Shown: piece by piece, positions 19,561-28,777 of the stretch
Layout: every line of letters starts with the position of its first letter
How positions within the stretch are numbered: position 1 is the stretch's first letter
NCBI GenBank assembly: GCA_000697665.1
Contig: KL197793.1
Coordinates: forward strand, 1-31,594
DNA: 31,594 nt
Direction of reading: 5' to 3'
Source of the DNA: Jaapia argillacea MUCL 33604
Taxonomy: Eukaryota; Basidiomycota; Agaricomycetes; Jaapiales; Jaapiaceae
Notes under the pieces: generated by a model
Databases searched by the model: none
The model's input: the letters and a program-made list of their open reading frames with translations, nothing else
Told to the model about the DNA's origin: nothing
Program-made: the position numbers and the translations under genes

Positions 19561-20985
19561 GCCGAATTGGAGTATGTGGGACATCATACTGTGGGCCAAT
19601 TTTGGAGTGTGAGGGATAGGATGGGGTCAGCCAATGGGGGGGATAGTAAGCAGTTGGCTGGTGTGGGGGATGTACGGGTTAACTTTGGGGTGGCCAATGA
19701 GCAGGTCATTGGTCGGTATTGGGTCAAGGGTGAGAGGGTGGGTGGGGTTAATGATGTGTCGGCTGTGTAGTGTTATATGATGAGTGACTCTAGGCACCCA
19801 TTGGGATGGCATTGTGGTGAATCCCAAGTGTGGGGTCAGAGACTATGTAATTGGGGTGGAATATGGTACATCTAGGCAAGTGGGATATGGGGTGATCTGT
19901 TGGGTGACCTTGGGATCGTGTCGGGGTGATTTCCAAGTGTAGGGTGAGGTACTCTGGGTATCATTGGGGTGCAATACGGTACACATAGACATGTTGGATA
20001 TGAGATAATTGGAGGTTGGGGTGTCATAGGGAGCCATTGGGACAACATAGGGACAGCATGGGATCATCTGTTGGGTGACCTCAGGCACCTATCAGGATGG
20101 TGTCAGAGTGATTACCAAGTGTGGGGTCAGGTGCTCCAGGTGTCATTGGGGTGCAACATGGTACACATAGACATGTTGGATATGAGATAATCGGAGGTTG
20201 GGCTATCATAGGCAGCCATCAGGACGACATAGGGACAGTATAGGATCATCTGTTAGGTGACCTCAGGCACCCATCGGGATGGTGTCAGGATGATTTCCAA
20301 GTGTGGGGTCAGGTGCTCTGAGCGTCACCAGGGTGCAATACAGTAAAGATGGACAAGTGGGACATGGGATAACTATGGGTTGGGGGGTCATAGGGATACA
20401 TCAGGACGTCTTAGGGAAGTTATAAGGTAATCTGTTGGGTTGCCTTGGGCATCCATCAGTATGGTGTTGGGTTAATTTCCAAGCCTCCTATTGGGTGTGG
20501 CAGTAGAGTACACATGAGCATAGTGGATATGTGTTAGCTGTGTGTTGGGGTGTAATAGGGACAGATAAGTGTAGGTCAGGCTGTCATAGGGAGCCATCAG
20601 GACATCATTGGAACATTATGAGGTGATCTGTTTGGCTACCTCAAGCACCCATCAGGATGGTCTCGGGGTGGTTGCCATGTGTGGGATTAAGTATTATTGG
20701 TGTCACCGGGGTGCAATATCATGGGTCATAAAAAGCCATCAGGATGACATTGAGACCTTATGAGGTGATCTGTTGAGTGACCTCAGACAACCATCAGGAT
20801 GGGGTCAGGGTGATTTCCAAGACTAGGGTTAGGTACATTTGGTGTTATGGGGGTCCAATAGGGTACACATAGACAAAGCGGATAGGGATTGACTGTGTGT
20901 TGGGGAGTCATAAGGTGCCATTGGGACGATATAGGGACCTAGTGAAGCCGTCTGGCAACCCAAGGCTCTTCCCAGGATAGTTTCC
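19561..20985. repeat. G-rich satellite, period about 180 bp, seven units
   Basis: The anchor ATCTGTTGGGTGACCT and its variants occur at about 19894, 20065, 20247, 20429, 20625, 20767 and 20948, spaced 171, 182, 182, 196, 142 and 181 bp. Each unit also carries CACCCATCGGGATGGTGTC, TTTCCAAGTGTGGGGTCAG, GGTACACATAGACATG and a CATAGGGAGCCATCAGGAC-type block. The plus strand is strongly G-rich and C-poor. Units 2 and 3 (about 19950-20300) are the most alike. The 19561-19784 lead-in has the same G-rich character but no full unit. Open frames inside the array are by-products. Confidence 0.85.
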
Positions 20986-21220
20986 TGTACTATTGGAGAA
21001 ATCAGGGATTGATTAGCATAACCCTAACCTAGCCCAAATTGGGATGATGCATTTGTGCCTCATGGTATCGGTCTAGCTGTTTGCATTGAAATGTGTTACG
21101 GTCGGTGTTCAGGATATGGTCTGTACCTTGAACCATAACAGAGGAGAGCCATGTGGAAATGATGTCAACACTGTCATTTCAGGTGCACATGCACAGTATG
21201 GGAAGGTAAAGAGTTCTGGT
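20986..21220. other. no gene recognised
   Basis: This is 235 bp between the satellite and the stop codon of the minus-strand gene G4. It would contain the 3' untranslated region of that gene; no clear processing signal is identified. Confidence 0.4.
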
Positions 21221-21618
21221 CTAACTGTCCATGCCAACCAACAGGAAGGCAGGTTCTTCATCTTTGCCGATATTCTTGGCTCCCTCTTCATCATCACCTG
21301 TAAGATATTCCAGCTCCCCCATCACCCATCTGTTGATTTTGAATAGATCGCCCAACCTATCCCAGTTGAATTGACTTGGTTCAACTGAGGACCCAATTAA
21401 CCTTCCCAACCACATTTCACAATACACTCTATTGAACTGCATAGTCTATGGTCAGCACCAAAGCAATACAGGGTGAAGGTAATAGTTACCTGCAAGTCAA
21501 CATATTCTTCTAATGTACGGAGAGTTGGAGATTTCAGCAGCAGGGCTTCTCCTAGTGAATCAAGGCCTGTGTACTCAGCGATTAACATGGCTTGTGTGTC
21601 AAATAGGAGAGAGGACAT
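21221..21618 (-). CDS. G4: intact small two-exon gene, 114-residue product
   Basis: ATG at 21618-21616. Exon 1 is 21618-21490, followed by a 53-nt intron 21489-21437 (GTAACT...ATGCAG, phase 0), then exon 2, 21436-21221, ending in TAG. The product starts MSSLLFDTQAMLIAEY and is predicted helical, with a conserved-looking core (RTLEEYVDLQ joined to FNRVYCEMWLGRLI across the intron), DRLGDLFKINRWVMGELEYL, an acidic loop (GDDEEGAKNIGKDEE) and a short end. There is no stop, frameshift or signal peptide. It is the last gene of a minus-strand cluster, 133 bp after G3. I recall similar short proteins beside G3-like genes in agarics but know no function. Confidence 0.7.
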
Positions 21619-21750
21619 TGTGGTTAGGATGAGAATAATGTTGGATGTGTGACTTGGGGTTAGGATTGGCTGCTTAGGCAGGGTGCGAAGCATTGATGAA
21701 TTTGGCAAAACTTAATACATGACTATCTAATACTGCTTATATAAAAATTC

Positions 21751-23017
21751 TCACTCGGCAGGGATATCGCGAGTTCCACCTCCCACCAGCCTTGGTGTTG
21801 CCTCCAGGTCAGATACCGGTGCAAGTGTTGGGATTGTTGGCATCCCAAGCAGAGATTGGTGGCGTTGCATGGCTTGATACAGAAACTCCAAAGTGCCAAA
21901 TGATTGAAGATACCAGGCAACAAGGAGACATGTGTGATCCTGTTGACGCATCAGGAGGTCTCGCAGCACCTGGGTTCTGTGGTTGTTGGTGATGCATGGA
22001 GGTGACAGGGCAGGAGGGAACTTCGCAAGTCGGGCCAGGAGCTCTGAAGGACACTTGGGACTTGTAGAAACCATGTGGGAGGAGGAAAGCTTGGATCCCC
22101 ATGGGAACAATGTACAAGCACTTGAGACAATGTCATCAAGACATCTATGTTCCAGAGACTGATATTGCATTGACATAAATGGTCAGAATGATTGCAAGAT
22201 GGCATAAAATGTACTCACAACAAAGAAAGCACCGACTGGCGGCTCCAAGATCAAATTGGACTTGGTGTAAAATGTAAGCCCTGTCTGATGATGAAGGTAA
22301 GCAATGTGACTCTGATGTGAGGTATGGACTTACCTGCAAGGCGAGATCACTGACAAAGGCCTTTGCACTGGCAGGGACATCATCCTCCAGATACCACTCT
22401 CTCTGATCCCTGAAAGGCTTGCCACCGGCCTCGTCAACCCCAGAAAAACTCAGAGAGCCAAACAATGCAGTCCAATCCAGGGGAGTATCTCTAGTCCCAG
22501 AAATCCTGATGGGAGGATAGAAGAAGGCATAGATCAAAGATAGGCATGGCAATAGTTCATGCTTCATCACCCCGGCCTTGATACCCTCACACCAAATTGC
22601 ATTCCCAACTGCCTGAGGGGGGGAGATCATTAGTAACCAAACAAATTATGGACTACAGGCACTTACCAATTCAGTGCGCATACCAAGCCCCCACCCATCC
22701 CTCATTGGTTTGTCAGAGCAGCCCTTTGGATATGCAGAAATGAAAGAGCCAAGAGCATAGATGAGGCGAATTGTGAGGCAGTTGAAGTATTGTGTTGTTG
22801 TTTACCAGTGCATTCAATAAAGTCAGGAGTCGTTCCTCAGCAGTCACCACTTGGCTGGCTCGTGAAGTGTCCATGAGGTTGTTTGGAGAGAGGACAAAAC
22901 ACATGTTCGCCGTGCGGAGGAGCCATTTTGGCAGAGTTACGGGACAATTAGCTAATTTGGCAAGTCAACCCCGGGAGAGGGATTGGTCACATGTGAAGAT
23001 GCGGGGTCAGGAAACAT
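21751..23017 (-). pseudogene. G3: multi-exon hypothetical gene with probable frameshifts
   Basis: Candidate ATG at 23017. Exons can be followed with phase-0 GT-AG introns: to 22806; 22723-22667; 22612-22334; 22260-22219; and from 22120 on. Introns are 82, 54, 73 and 98 nt. Motifs in order: LPKWLLRTANMCFVLSPNNL, PMRDGWGLGMRTEL, LSLIYAFFYPPIRISG, DTPLDWTALFGSLSFSG, a cysteine pair in APGPTCEVPSC, RHQSLLGMPTIPTLAPVSDL, and an end GGGTRDIPAE at 21751. Joining the first segment to its proposed start needs one base near 22960, and the last two segments are in different frames near 21875. It may therefore be a young pseudogene. The family seems conserved in agarics; function unknown. Confidence 0.6.
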
Positions 23018-23115
23018 CACCGATCTGCTGCAAATCTGAGTCTTGGTCAAGTCTAAAGAACGTCAGTGTTATATTTCATACTAACAAACATGGAACTGAA
23101 TGAAACAAGTCTATC

Positions 23116-24314
23116 CTAATGACCAGGCATATAGGAGTCTGGTGCATGGTGAGGGTTCTGCATATACATATCACGAATTGCCTGCTGCCTCTTCATGTCA
23201 CTCAATAACTCTTCAATGGAATGGATTACTTCAGAATACTTCGCCATCATGGCCTCCATACAGGCCATCTGGGATTGGAAGGATTGCCGAAGGTGACGCA
23301 GAACCACGCCGTCCATCACATTGCCCTGGATCATGCTGGCGTCAAGTATCAAGGCTCTCACAAAGACTCCCGAGGGACTAGGTGGCTCCGGCTTGTTGTC
23401 ACAAGGTGTCGGGACCAAATGCAGGGGAATGAGTTGGCAAACTTCTTCCATGACATGATCAAGGCGGGAATGGTCTGGATTCTTTCAGGACGAAGTCAAC
23501 ATCACTACGAGTAGAACAGGAGAGGGCTCATACTGGTTTGGATTGCAAGTCATCAATGCCTGTATCTACGCCGAGGAGTGTCTTCTTGAAAGGAAATGTA
23601 TATGATGCAGAGGATCTGTTGAGATCTGGAAAACTGGTGATTTCCATCCATTGAACTGACCTCTCCTGGTACAAATTAGATCACCACAAGAGTGAAAAGT
23701 GAAATAGCTCACTGTTAAACCAACCTGATTGAGAAAAGATTCAACACCAGCATTGAGATTAGGAGCTTCATACCATCGTGGAAGATTGAGGAATGGATTT
23801 GTCTCCAAGTGACACCATAGGTGGAAGGAGGTAATGTGCTCATAGAGCGGCTTCCAATTGCTCTGGATCGTTGAGAGTTGGCCCCATCGCACATCTGGGA
23901 AGAAGTAGGAAAACAAGTGATGGAATATGGGATGGATAGGCTTTTCGATGAGGTTGGCATTCACTGCTTCTCACCAAACGATGTTTCCCAGAGTCTTGAG
24001 ATGGATTCGGTGTGAGTGATACCGACGCCGAGAATAGTGTAACTCACCAATTCTGCTCTCATGCCAAGGATCCAGGAGCGAGCAACTTCAGGTGGTAATA
24101 TACTGCTGGGATATGCAGCCACATATGCGGCCACTGCACGCTGCAGTCTGATTGCCAGAGCATCAAAAAATTGGGAAACATGGGTGCTGTAGTGAATTGC
24201 AAGAGAGCGTGTTTCTTCCGGAGATGAGGAAAGAGAATGCAAGCAAGTCAAGCAAATATGAAGCTCTTTGTTACATTGTTGCTGAGGACACTTGAGAGGG
24301 TCATAATGCAACAT
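23116..24314 (-). CDS. G2: intact four-exon gene, about 335-residue product
   Basis: The proposed start is ATG 24314 (the frame is open to about 24386, so a further upstream exon is possible). Exons 24314-23975, 23894-23725, 23665-23534 and 23481-23116 join in phase across introns of 80, 59 and 52 nt, all GT-AG, to a TAA/TGA-type stop at 23116. N-terminal cysteines C9, C14, C21 and C24 (CX4C-X6-CX2C, around KCPQQQCNKELHICLTC) look zinc-binding. A helical segment follows (DALAIRLQRAVAAYVAAYP), then SFHLWCHLETNPFLNLPRWY in exon 2. The C-terminal exon holds a long helix suited to a coiled coil (RHLRQSFQSQMACMEAMMAK). No stops. It lies between G1 and G3 with short spacers. Function unknown. Confidence 0.65.
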
Positions 24315-24474
24315 GCTGCAGAGCGGCAGAGAGTGGGGGAGTAGGGTGAAAGATGCGGTTGAGCAAACACTGTATGCCTCAAGCACAAAGTTATTTCATT
24401 CTCCAATAAGAGCCACACCGATGGCGTCACCAATGTATATTCAAACTCTAAAGATCGACATGTTACAGGAAGAA

Positions 24475-25439
24475 CTAACTATCTTCAGAGTCCAATCCCG
24501 ATCCTGAGTGGCTTTCACCTGGCAAGTCAGTGGAATCCTGGTCACCAAGATCCTCTTCGGGTTGGTTCACATGAAAAGAGTTGATATCCGGAGGGGGATG
24601 AAGGATGAATATATTCACAAATTTGGTGGAAGCTGTGGTGGCAAACCTCTTCCACATTTCCCTTTATCGATTTGCGTAACACTGATGACCTGAGTTGTTT
24701 GGACTTGCCTCCACACAAGCTCACCATTCTTCCACCCTATGATTGAAGTAATTTGAGACCCATTCCATCTCATGGATAACAACGGTGAGTTCTTCTTGTC
24801 ACCAATCCCGCATGGCCTTCACTCTCAGCCAATGCACTCTAAGGACTGAGGGAATGCTGTGAACAAAAAGTTGGAATTGACAGGAGTACACTTACAATCC
24901 TTCAGATGTCTCCCTTCTTCCTTGGAGCTGCCCATACCCAGATCCACGGCAAAGTTGCATTCTGCACTTTGCGCTGTTTGGGATCGTCCACAATCCCTGT
25001 GTCCACCTGACAGTCTTTTTTGTCCAAAACACAATATTTCTTCAAGACATTGGGATCTGCCCCCAGCCATACCATCGCCTTCCTACACTGGGAATAAATC
25101 CAAGCATGCTTCTGGACAAAGTGATCTTGCCCCAGGTCCGAGTCTTCTTTGACTGGCTTTTGTAGTGGCGAACATACATGGGAATGAACACACCTTCCTG
25201 GTCTTTGGCAGCAACTCAGGCAAAGGATCAAGATTAATGTTACCAAAGTCAGGTCGCCTGAACCCTCGGTCCCACTGCTCCGATGGAGTTCCATGATACG
25301 ACCTCGATGGAGTCTGGATGCTAGTAGCCTCTGCTACAACGGGATGATTGATTTTTTTGTATACAGTCCTCCCCTTCTTCTTGACAGGGATGTAGATTTT
25401 CAGGGGGACATCTTCACCAAACTTGGGACGTTTGGACAT
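24475..25439 (-). pseudogene. G1: broken gene resembling a KDZ-type transposase C-terminus
   Basis: Possible ATG at 25439 (MSKRPKFGEDVPLKIYIPVK). Exon to 25194, 37-nt intron 25193-25157, exon 25156-24896, 39-nt intron 24895-24857, then the tail to 24475. The second exon has QKHAWIYSQCRKAMVWLGAD and NATLPWIWVW. The tail reads RVHWLRVKAMRDW-stop-QEELTVVIHEMEWVSNYFN and then a CYANR...MWKRFA segment, ending in an acidic Ser-rich stretch. This order (WIW block, R.HWLR..A.RDRW, EM.W...FF.H, CYA.RQ..MW) is one I recall from C-termini of proteins of KDZ DNA transposons in agarics. TGA at 24904-24902, a frame change at the last intron and TGA codons in the tail show it is dead. Confidence 0.5.
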
Positions 25440-25762
25440 AACTTGATAGGTTGACAGTGTATGTTTGGCAAAGAAATTGAACCTCTGTTCCATGCGAACC
25501 AGGGCCTGTGCCAAACCATAACCCTACTTGTATGTACAGGAAGTCCATTGACCAGCAATAAGCACTCCTACCTAGACAACCTCCTTATAATGCGAGTAGT
25601 GACACATGGACATTGGGTTATCCATCATCACATCAAACCTCTGACCCACACTGTGGTGCATGAAGAACACATAGCAGACTCTCTCTCCAATGCACTTCGA
25701 AACCCTGTGTTACGAACCACACTTCATCAGGACTATTTTCATTTTTACTTTGCTTCACCTCA
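25440..25762. other. no gene recognised; flank of the second retrotransposon
   Basis: Earlier exons of G1 should lie here on the minus strand, but none is convincing. A 104-codon plus-strand frame (25461-25775) runs into the LTR and is probably chance. The sequence ends at the LTR start at 25763. Confidence 0.4.
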
Positions 25763-26136
25763 TGTCATCATCTGACTACGGACTACGGACTGCGGACTAC
25801 AGACTACAGACTGTGGACTACAGACTACAGACTCCTATTTCCTTTGACTCACCTTGACTCCTTACTTACTCATCTTTACTACAGACTTACTCATCGTTAC
25901 TACGGACTATGCTTCTATCCAGTATATATACCTGCCTGTATTTGCTAATATCCCCCATCTTGTTCACTTTGCCAATACAAGTCTTTACTTGCATTCCTAC
26001 AAAGTCTGACTTGGTCTCCATCTGGTTTCCTCTCCTTATCATCCTCATACCGCCTCACTCTGTGTTGCAACCTAAGTACCATCAGAGAAGTACACTGTCT
26101 TGACTTCGGTACTTCATTGAAGTAACAACTTTAACA
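25763..26136 (+). repeat. 5' LTR of the second Ty3/gypsy element (374 bp)
   Basis: It starts TGTCATCATC (25763) and ends ACTTTAACA (26136). The boundaries are supported by the inverted copy at 12076-12500, whose ends are the complementary TGT/ACA positions. Near the start is a 7-bp tandem array of GACTACG/GACTACA units (25774-25833, about 8.5 units). TATATATA at 25923-25930, conserved in the other copy, is a likely TATA box, with transcription then starting a few tens of bases downstream. It drives the plus-strand gag-pol that follows. The matching 3' LTR is not in the window. Confidence 0.75.
25774..25833. repeat. 7-bp tandem array (GACTACR) at LTR start
   Basis: Eight and a half consecutive 7-bp units of GACTACG, GACTACA, GACTGCG or GACTGTG lie 11 bp inside the LTR. 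The inverted LTR copy has degenerate forms of the same array near 12415-12495, with a different copy number, so the array expands and contracts and explains part of the LTR length difference (374 against 425 bp). Confidence 0.85.
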
Positions 26137-26507
26137 CTTGAACAAGATCTCCCTTCTACTTACCTTGCAACTTACTCTAACCTCGTTATCCAACGAAGGT
26201 TATAGAGAAGTTAGACGATTACCACCATGCCGTCCAATACTACGATCCATCCGATCTTCGCCAGTCTTCTCATTATCATCATCAACTTTATCATCAATCT
26301 ATTATTTTGGACTACCATCCAAAAAATCGGATTATCCTTGGTTACAAACAACATATTCATCCTCCCTTTCACACACTTCATCAACCTCAATATTGCAGTC
26401 TATTTTTGCGTCGCCCTTAGCAAAATAGTATGATGGTTAGAGGAAGAATACGTCATTCAGAATCTATAAATCGGTTATCTCTCACAAGATAACCTCTTCA
26501 CATCACT
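26137..26507 (+). other. retrotransposon leader with a small hydrophobic ORF
   Basis: This is 371 bp between the LTR and gag. An ATG at 26227 in the context CACCATGCC opens a 68-codon frame (stop at 26431-26433). Its product is almost wholly hydrophobic, with two potential membrane segments (PIFASLLIIIINFIINLLFW and a second near the end). An upstream ORF of this kind would hinder ribosomes reaching gag unless bypassed. A primer-binding site should start right after 26136 (CTTGAACAAGATC...), but I cannot match it to a tRNA. Confidence 0.4.
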
Positions 26508-27857
26508 ATGGAAGGCCTACCACCATCCAGTAGGTTCCTTACCCTCCCCGACCTTTGGACACTTCCTTCTCTTGCCCAAGTCCTCCAAGATCTAGCAGGA
26601 CACGAGGATAAAATCACATACGATCATATCTACGACACTCCGTGTCTCGACGGAAAACCTATTGCGATTTGGACAGGACCAAATGAGCCTGGACATCGAT
26701 ACCTACCAGCAGAGAAATATCCTCCTCACGAAAACCTACCCAAGCTAAAAGACCACCTTAGTCAATTAGCAAAACCAGGCCCTTCAATTCTGCGAATCAC
26801 CAAAGAAAAAGCAAGGAGAGGAATCAGCGAATCCTCTCGTACATCACGAGCTACAACCCTGCTTTCTCTTGAAGTTCCACGAACTTCATCTCCCTCTCCT
26901 GTTACATTTGGGGGATCCCCAACACCAGTAGTACTGCAAACTTTCGCAGTGTTTGCACCAACAGCAGGACCATCCATCCTGCAAATTCAGGAGTCAAACC
27001 CTCAGTATCCAACTGGTGTACCTATCATTACACCTATCCCTCAGCATTTCGGGTCATATACTCCACCGCCAGCTCGGTCCCCATCTCCTGATCCACCTAG
27101 AGGATCTCCCAAACCTAACCCAGACAATCAACCCAAGGATTCAGACAACAATATGGCAGGAGATTCAAAAAGACCACAATTAGCTCCTCCTACTCCTTTC
27201 ACTGGAGATAGAAAAAAGATGGCCAAATTTATCTCAGAAACCAAACTATTCATCACAGCCAAACCAAAGGATTTTCCCACCAAATTCTCAAAAATTGCCT
27301 TTATCCTATCCTATATGAAAGATGGACCAGCAGGATCTTGGGCAATGAATTGGGTCAACAAGTATGATCCAGACACAGAATCAATCCTAAATATCAAAGA
27401 TTTCTACAAAACTCTTGAAAAAGATCTTGCAGAAATTGACAAAGGACGATCCACTCGTACACAGATCCAAAACCTTAAACAAGGAAGGTTTTCAGTTGAC
27501 TCTTTTACTGCTGCCTTCAACGAATTAGCAAGACATACGGGATTTAACGACATAGGACTTATGGAAGCCTATAAATGCAGACTCAAATGGGAAATCCTTG
27601 AACAAATTGTTAAATTGCCAGAACTGCCAGAAAGTCTAGCCTCCCTACAAGATATGGCCACCAAATTCAAGTTGTTAGGAGAAGCAGCAGCGGCAGGAAA
27701 AATCTGGCATGAAGGAAAAGGAAAAGGACCAATTTATCCTTCAGCCTTTCAAACCAACTGGCGGGCTCCATCTAGGGACTATAGTCAAGGAGTCCCTATG
27801 GATGTTGATGCGGCCAAAACCAAAAAACGATTCAAGAAACTAACCCCCAAAGAATGA
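26508..27857 (+). CDS. gag: Gag of the second Ty3/gypsy element
   Basis: This frame of 449 codons starts with ATG at 26508 and has no internal stop. Residues 1-100 are unremarkable. About 100-240 are Pro/Ser-rich and disordered. The capsid region begins near PPTPFTGDRKKMAKFISETK, followed by KIAFILSYMKDGPAGSWAM and a helical LKQGRFSVDSFTAAFNELAR, the usual retrotransposon gag (Ty3-type) signature. A basic tail (KTKKRFKKLTPKE) follows. TGA at 27855-27857 and TAG at 27867-27869 separate it from an in-frame zinc knuckle C-F-F-C-R-K-P-G-H-F-S-G-Q-C (27882-27923), so Gag originally continued to about 28097. It is the best-preserved part of the element. Confidence 0.85.
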   Translation: MEGLPPSSRFLTLPDLWTLPSLAQVLQDLAGHEDKITYDHIYDTPCLDGKPIAIWTGPNEPGHRYLPAEKYPPHENLPKLKDHLSQLAKPGPSILRITKEKARRGISESSRTSRATTLLSLEVPRTSSPSPVTFGGSPTPVVLQTFAVFAPTAGPSILQIQESNPQYPTGVPIITPIPQHFGSYTPPPARSPSPDPPRGSPKPNPDNQPKDSDNNMAGDSKRPQLAPPTPFTGDRKKMAKFISETKLFITAKPKDFPTKFSKIAFILSYMKDGPAGSWAMNWVNKYDPDTESILNIKDFYKTLEKDLAEIDKGRSTRTQIQNLKQGRFSVDSFTAAFNELARHTGFNDIGLMEAYKCRLKWEILEQIVKLPELPESLASLQDMATKFKLLGEAAAAGKIWHEGKGKGPIYPSAFQTNWRAPSRDYSQGVPMDVDAAKTKKRFKKLTPKE

Positions 27858-28147
27858 CTCGAACTTTAGAAAAAAGGGGCATGTTTCTTTTGTCGTAAAC
27901 CTGGTCACTTCTCTGGACAATGTCTCTTGAAAAGGGGCAAGTCCATCCGAGCCAGAACAACTGATGCAAATGAAGAAAATGCACAGCCTAGTTCTATCAT
28001 CGATCAAATCAAAGAGTTGGTCACTCAAATCCCAGAAAACAACCAAGGGGAACTTTTCATGGCCATGAAAGATGAGTTCTCCAAATCGGGTTTTTAAAGT
28101 GCCTAGCATCAACAGCAGATGCAAAGGCACAGACTAAGGTTCTTTCG
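27858..28147 (+). pseudogene. gag: zinc-knuckle tail of Gag, cut off by stops
   Basis: In the Gag frame after two stops, the sequence reads a CX2CX4HX4C nucleocapsid knuckle (27882-27923), then a basic stretch (LLKRGKSIRAR) and an acidic tail (NNQGELFMAMKDEFSKSG), to the TAA at 28095-28097. The knuckle binds RNA during packaging. The frame then shifts before the protease. The stop at 27855 (GAA TGA CTC) fits CGA to TGA. Confidence 0.8.
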
Positions 28148-28777
28148 TTGGACAATAGATACGCTATATTACAAATGGACATTCCCAACTCAATTCGTGT
28201 ATCCAGTCTAAAGAAAAATGGAATTCCTTCCCTACGATTCAAAGTGGAACTCATTGGAAAGAACCGAAGCACTGTAACAAAAACTCTACTCGACAGTGGA
28301 GCCACTGGAAATTTAATCAATACTCAATTTGCCAGAAAACATTGCATGAACATCCAGAAATTGGAACGACCTATTCCAGTTTACAACATTGACGACACAG
28401 AAAATTGCAATGGAAAAATCGAGCATTTTGTGGAACTCGATATGAGAATCAAAGGATCCAAAAATACCTATCACATCGAAACGAATCGATTCTATATCAC
28501 CAACCTAGGACAAGAGGATATTGTCCTAGGAACTGATTGGTTACATGAACACAACCCAGAGGTTGAATGGCAAAACTTCAATTTGAAGTTTACACGTTGC
28601 CCTAATATCTGCTGCATACAAGGACTATGCACCGTTCATGCAAAACCATCTGATCAACACGCCACTACCCTTTGCAAAACCGAACCTGTGCATGTGTTAT
28701 ACACAGCAAAACAGAGGACGTCTTACGTTGTTGTAGACCAGGAGTATACTCCAAAATTGGTCCATGATGCGTCTTAA
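28148..28777 (+). pseudogene. pol: retrotransposon aspartic protease region
   Basis: A 209-codon frame, in a different frame from gag, holds the retropepsin-like motif TLLDSGATGNLI with the active-site Asp at 28292-28294. NLGQEDIVLGTDWLHEHNPE follows, the second conserved (flap-to-LGxDWL) block. This is the protease that processes Gag-Pol. After the stop at 28775-28777 the reading continues with further stops and a frame change near 29100 into the RT, so the polyprotein is broken. A -1 or +1 frameshift between gag and pol is normal for this superfamily, but here decay hides the original site. Confidence 0.8.

Noticed and set aside
25461-25775. 104-codon plus-strand frame before the LTR
   Set aside because: It overlaps the antisense G1 exon and ends inside the LTR; composition and context suggest chance.
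25774-25833. CRISPR-like array
   Set aside because: The repeats are contiguous 7-bp units without spacers, in a eukaryotic LTR; none of the other arrays in the window has a repeat-spacer layout.
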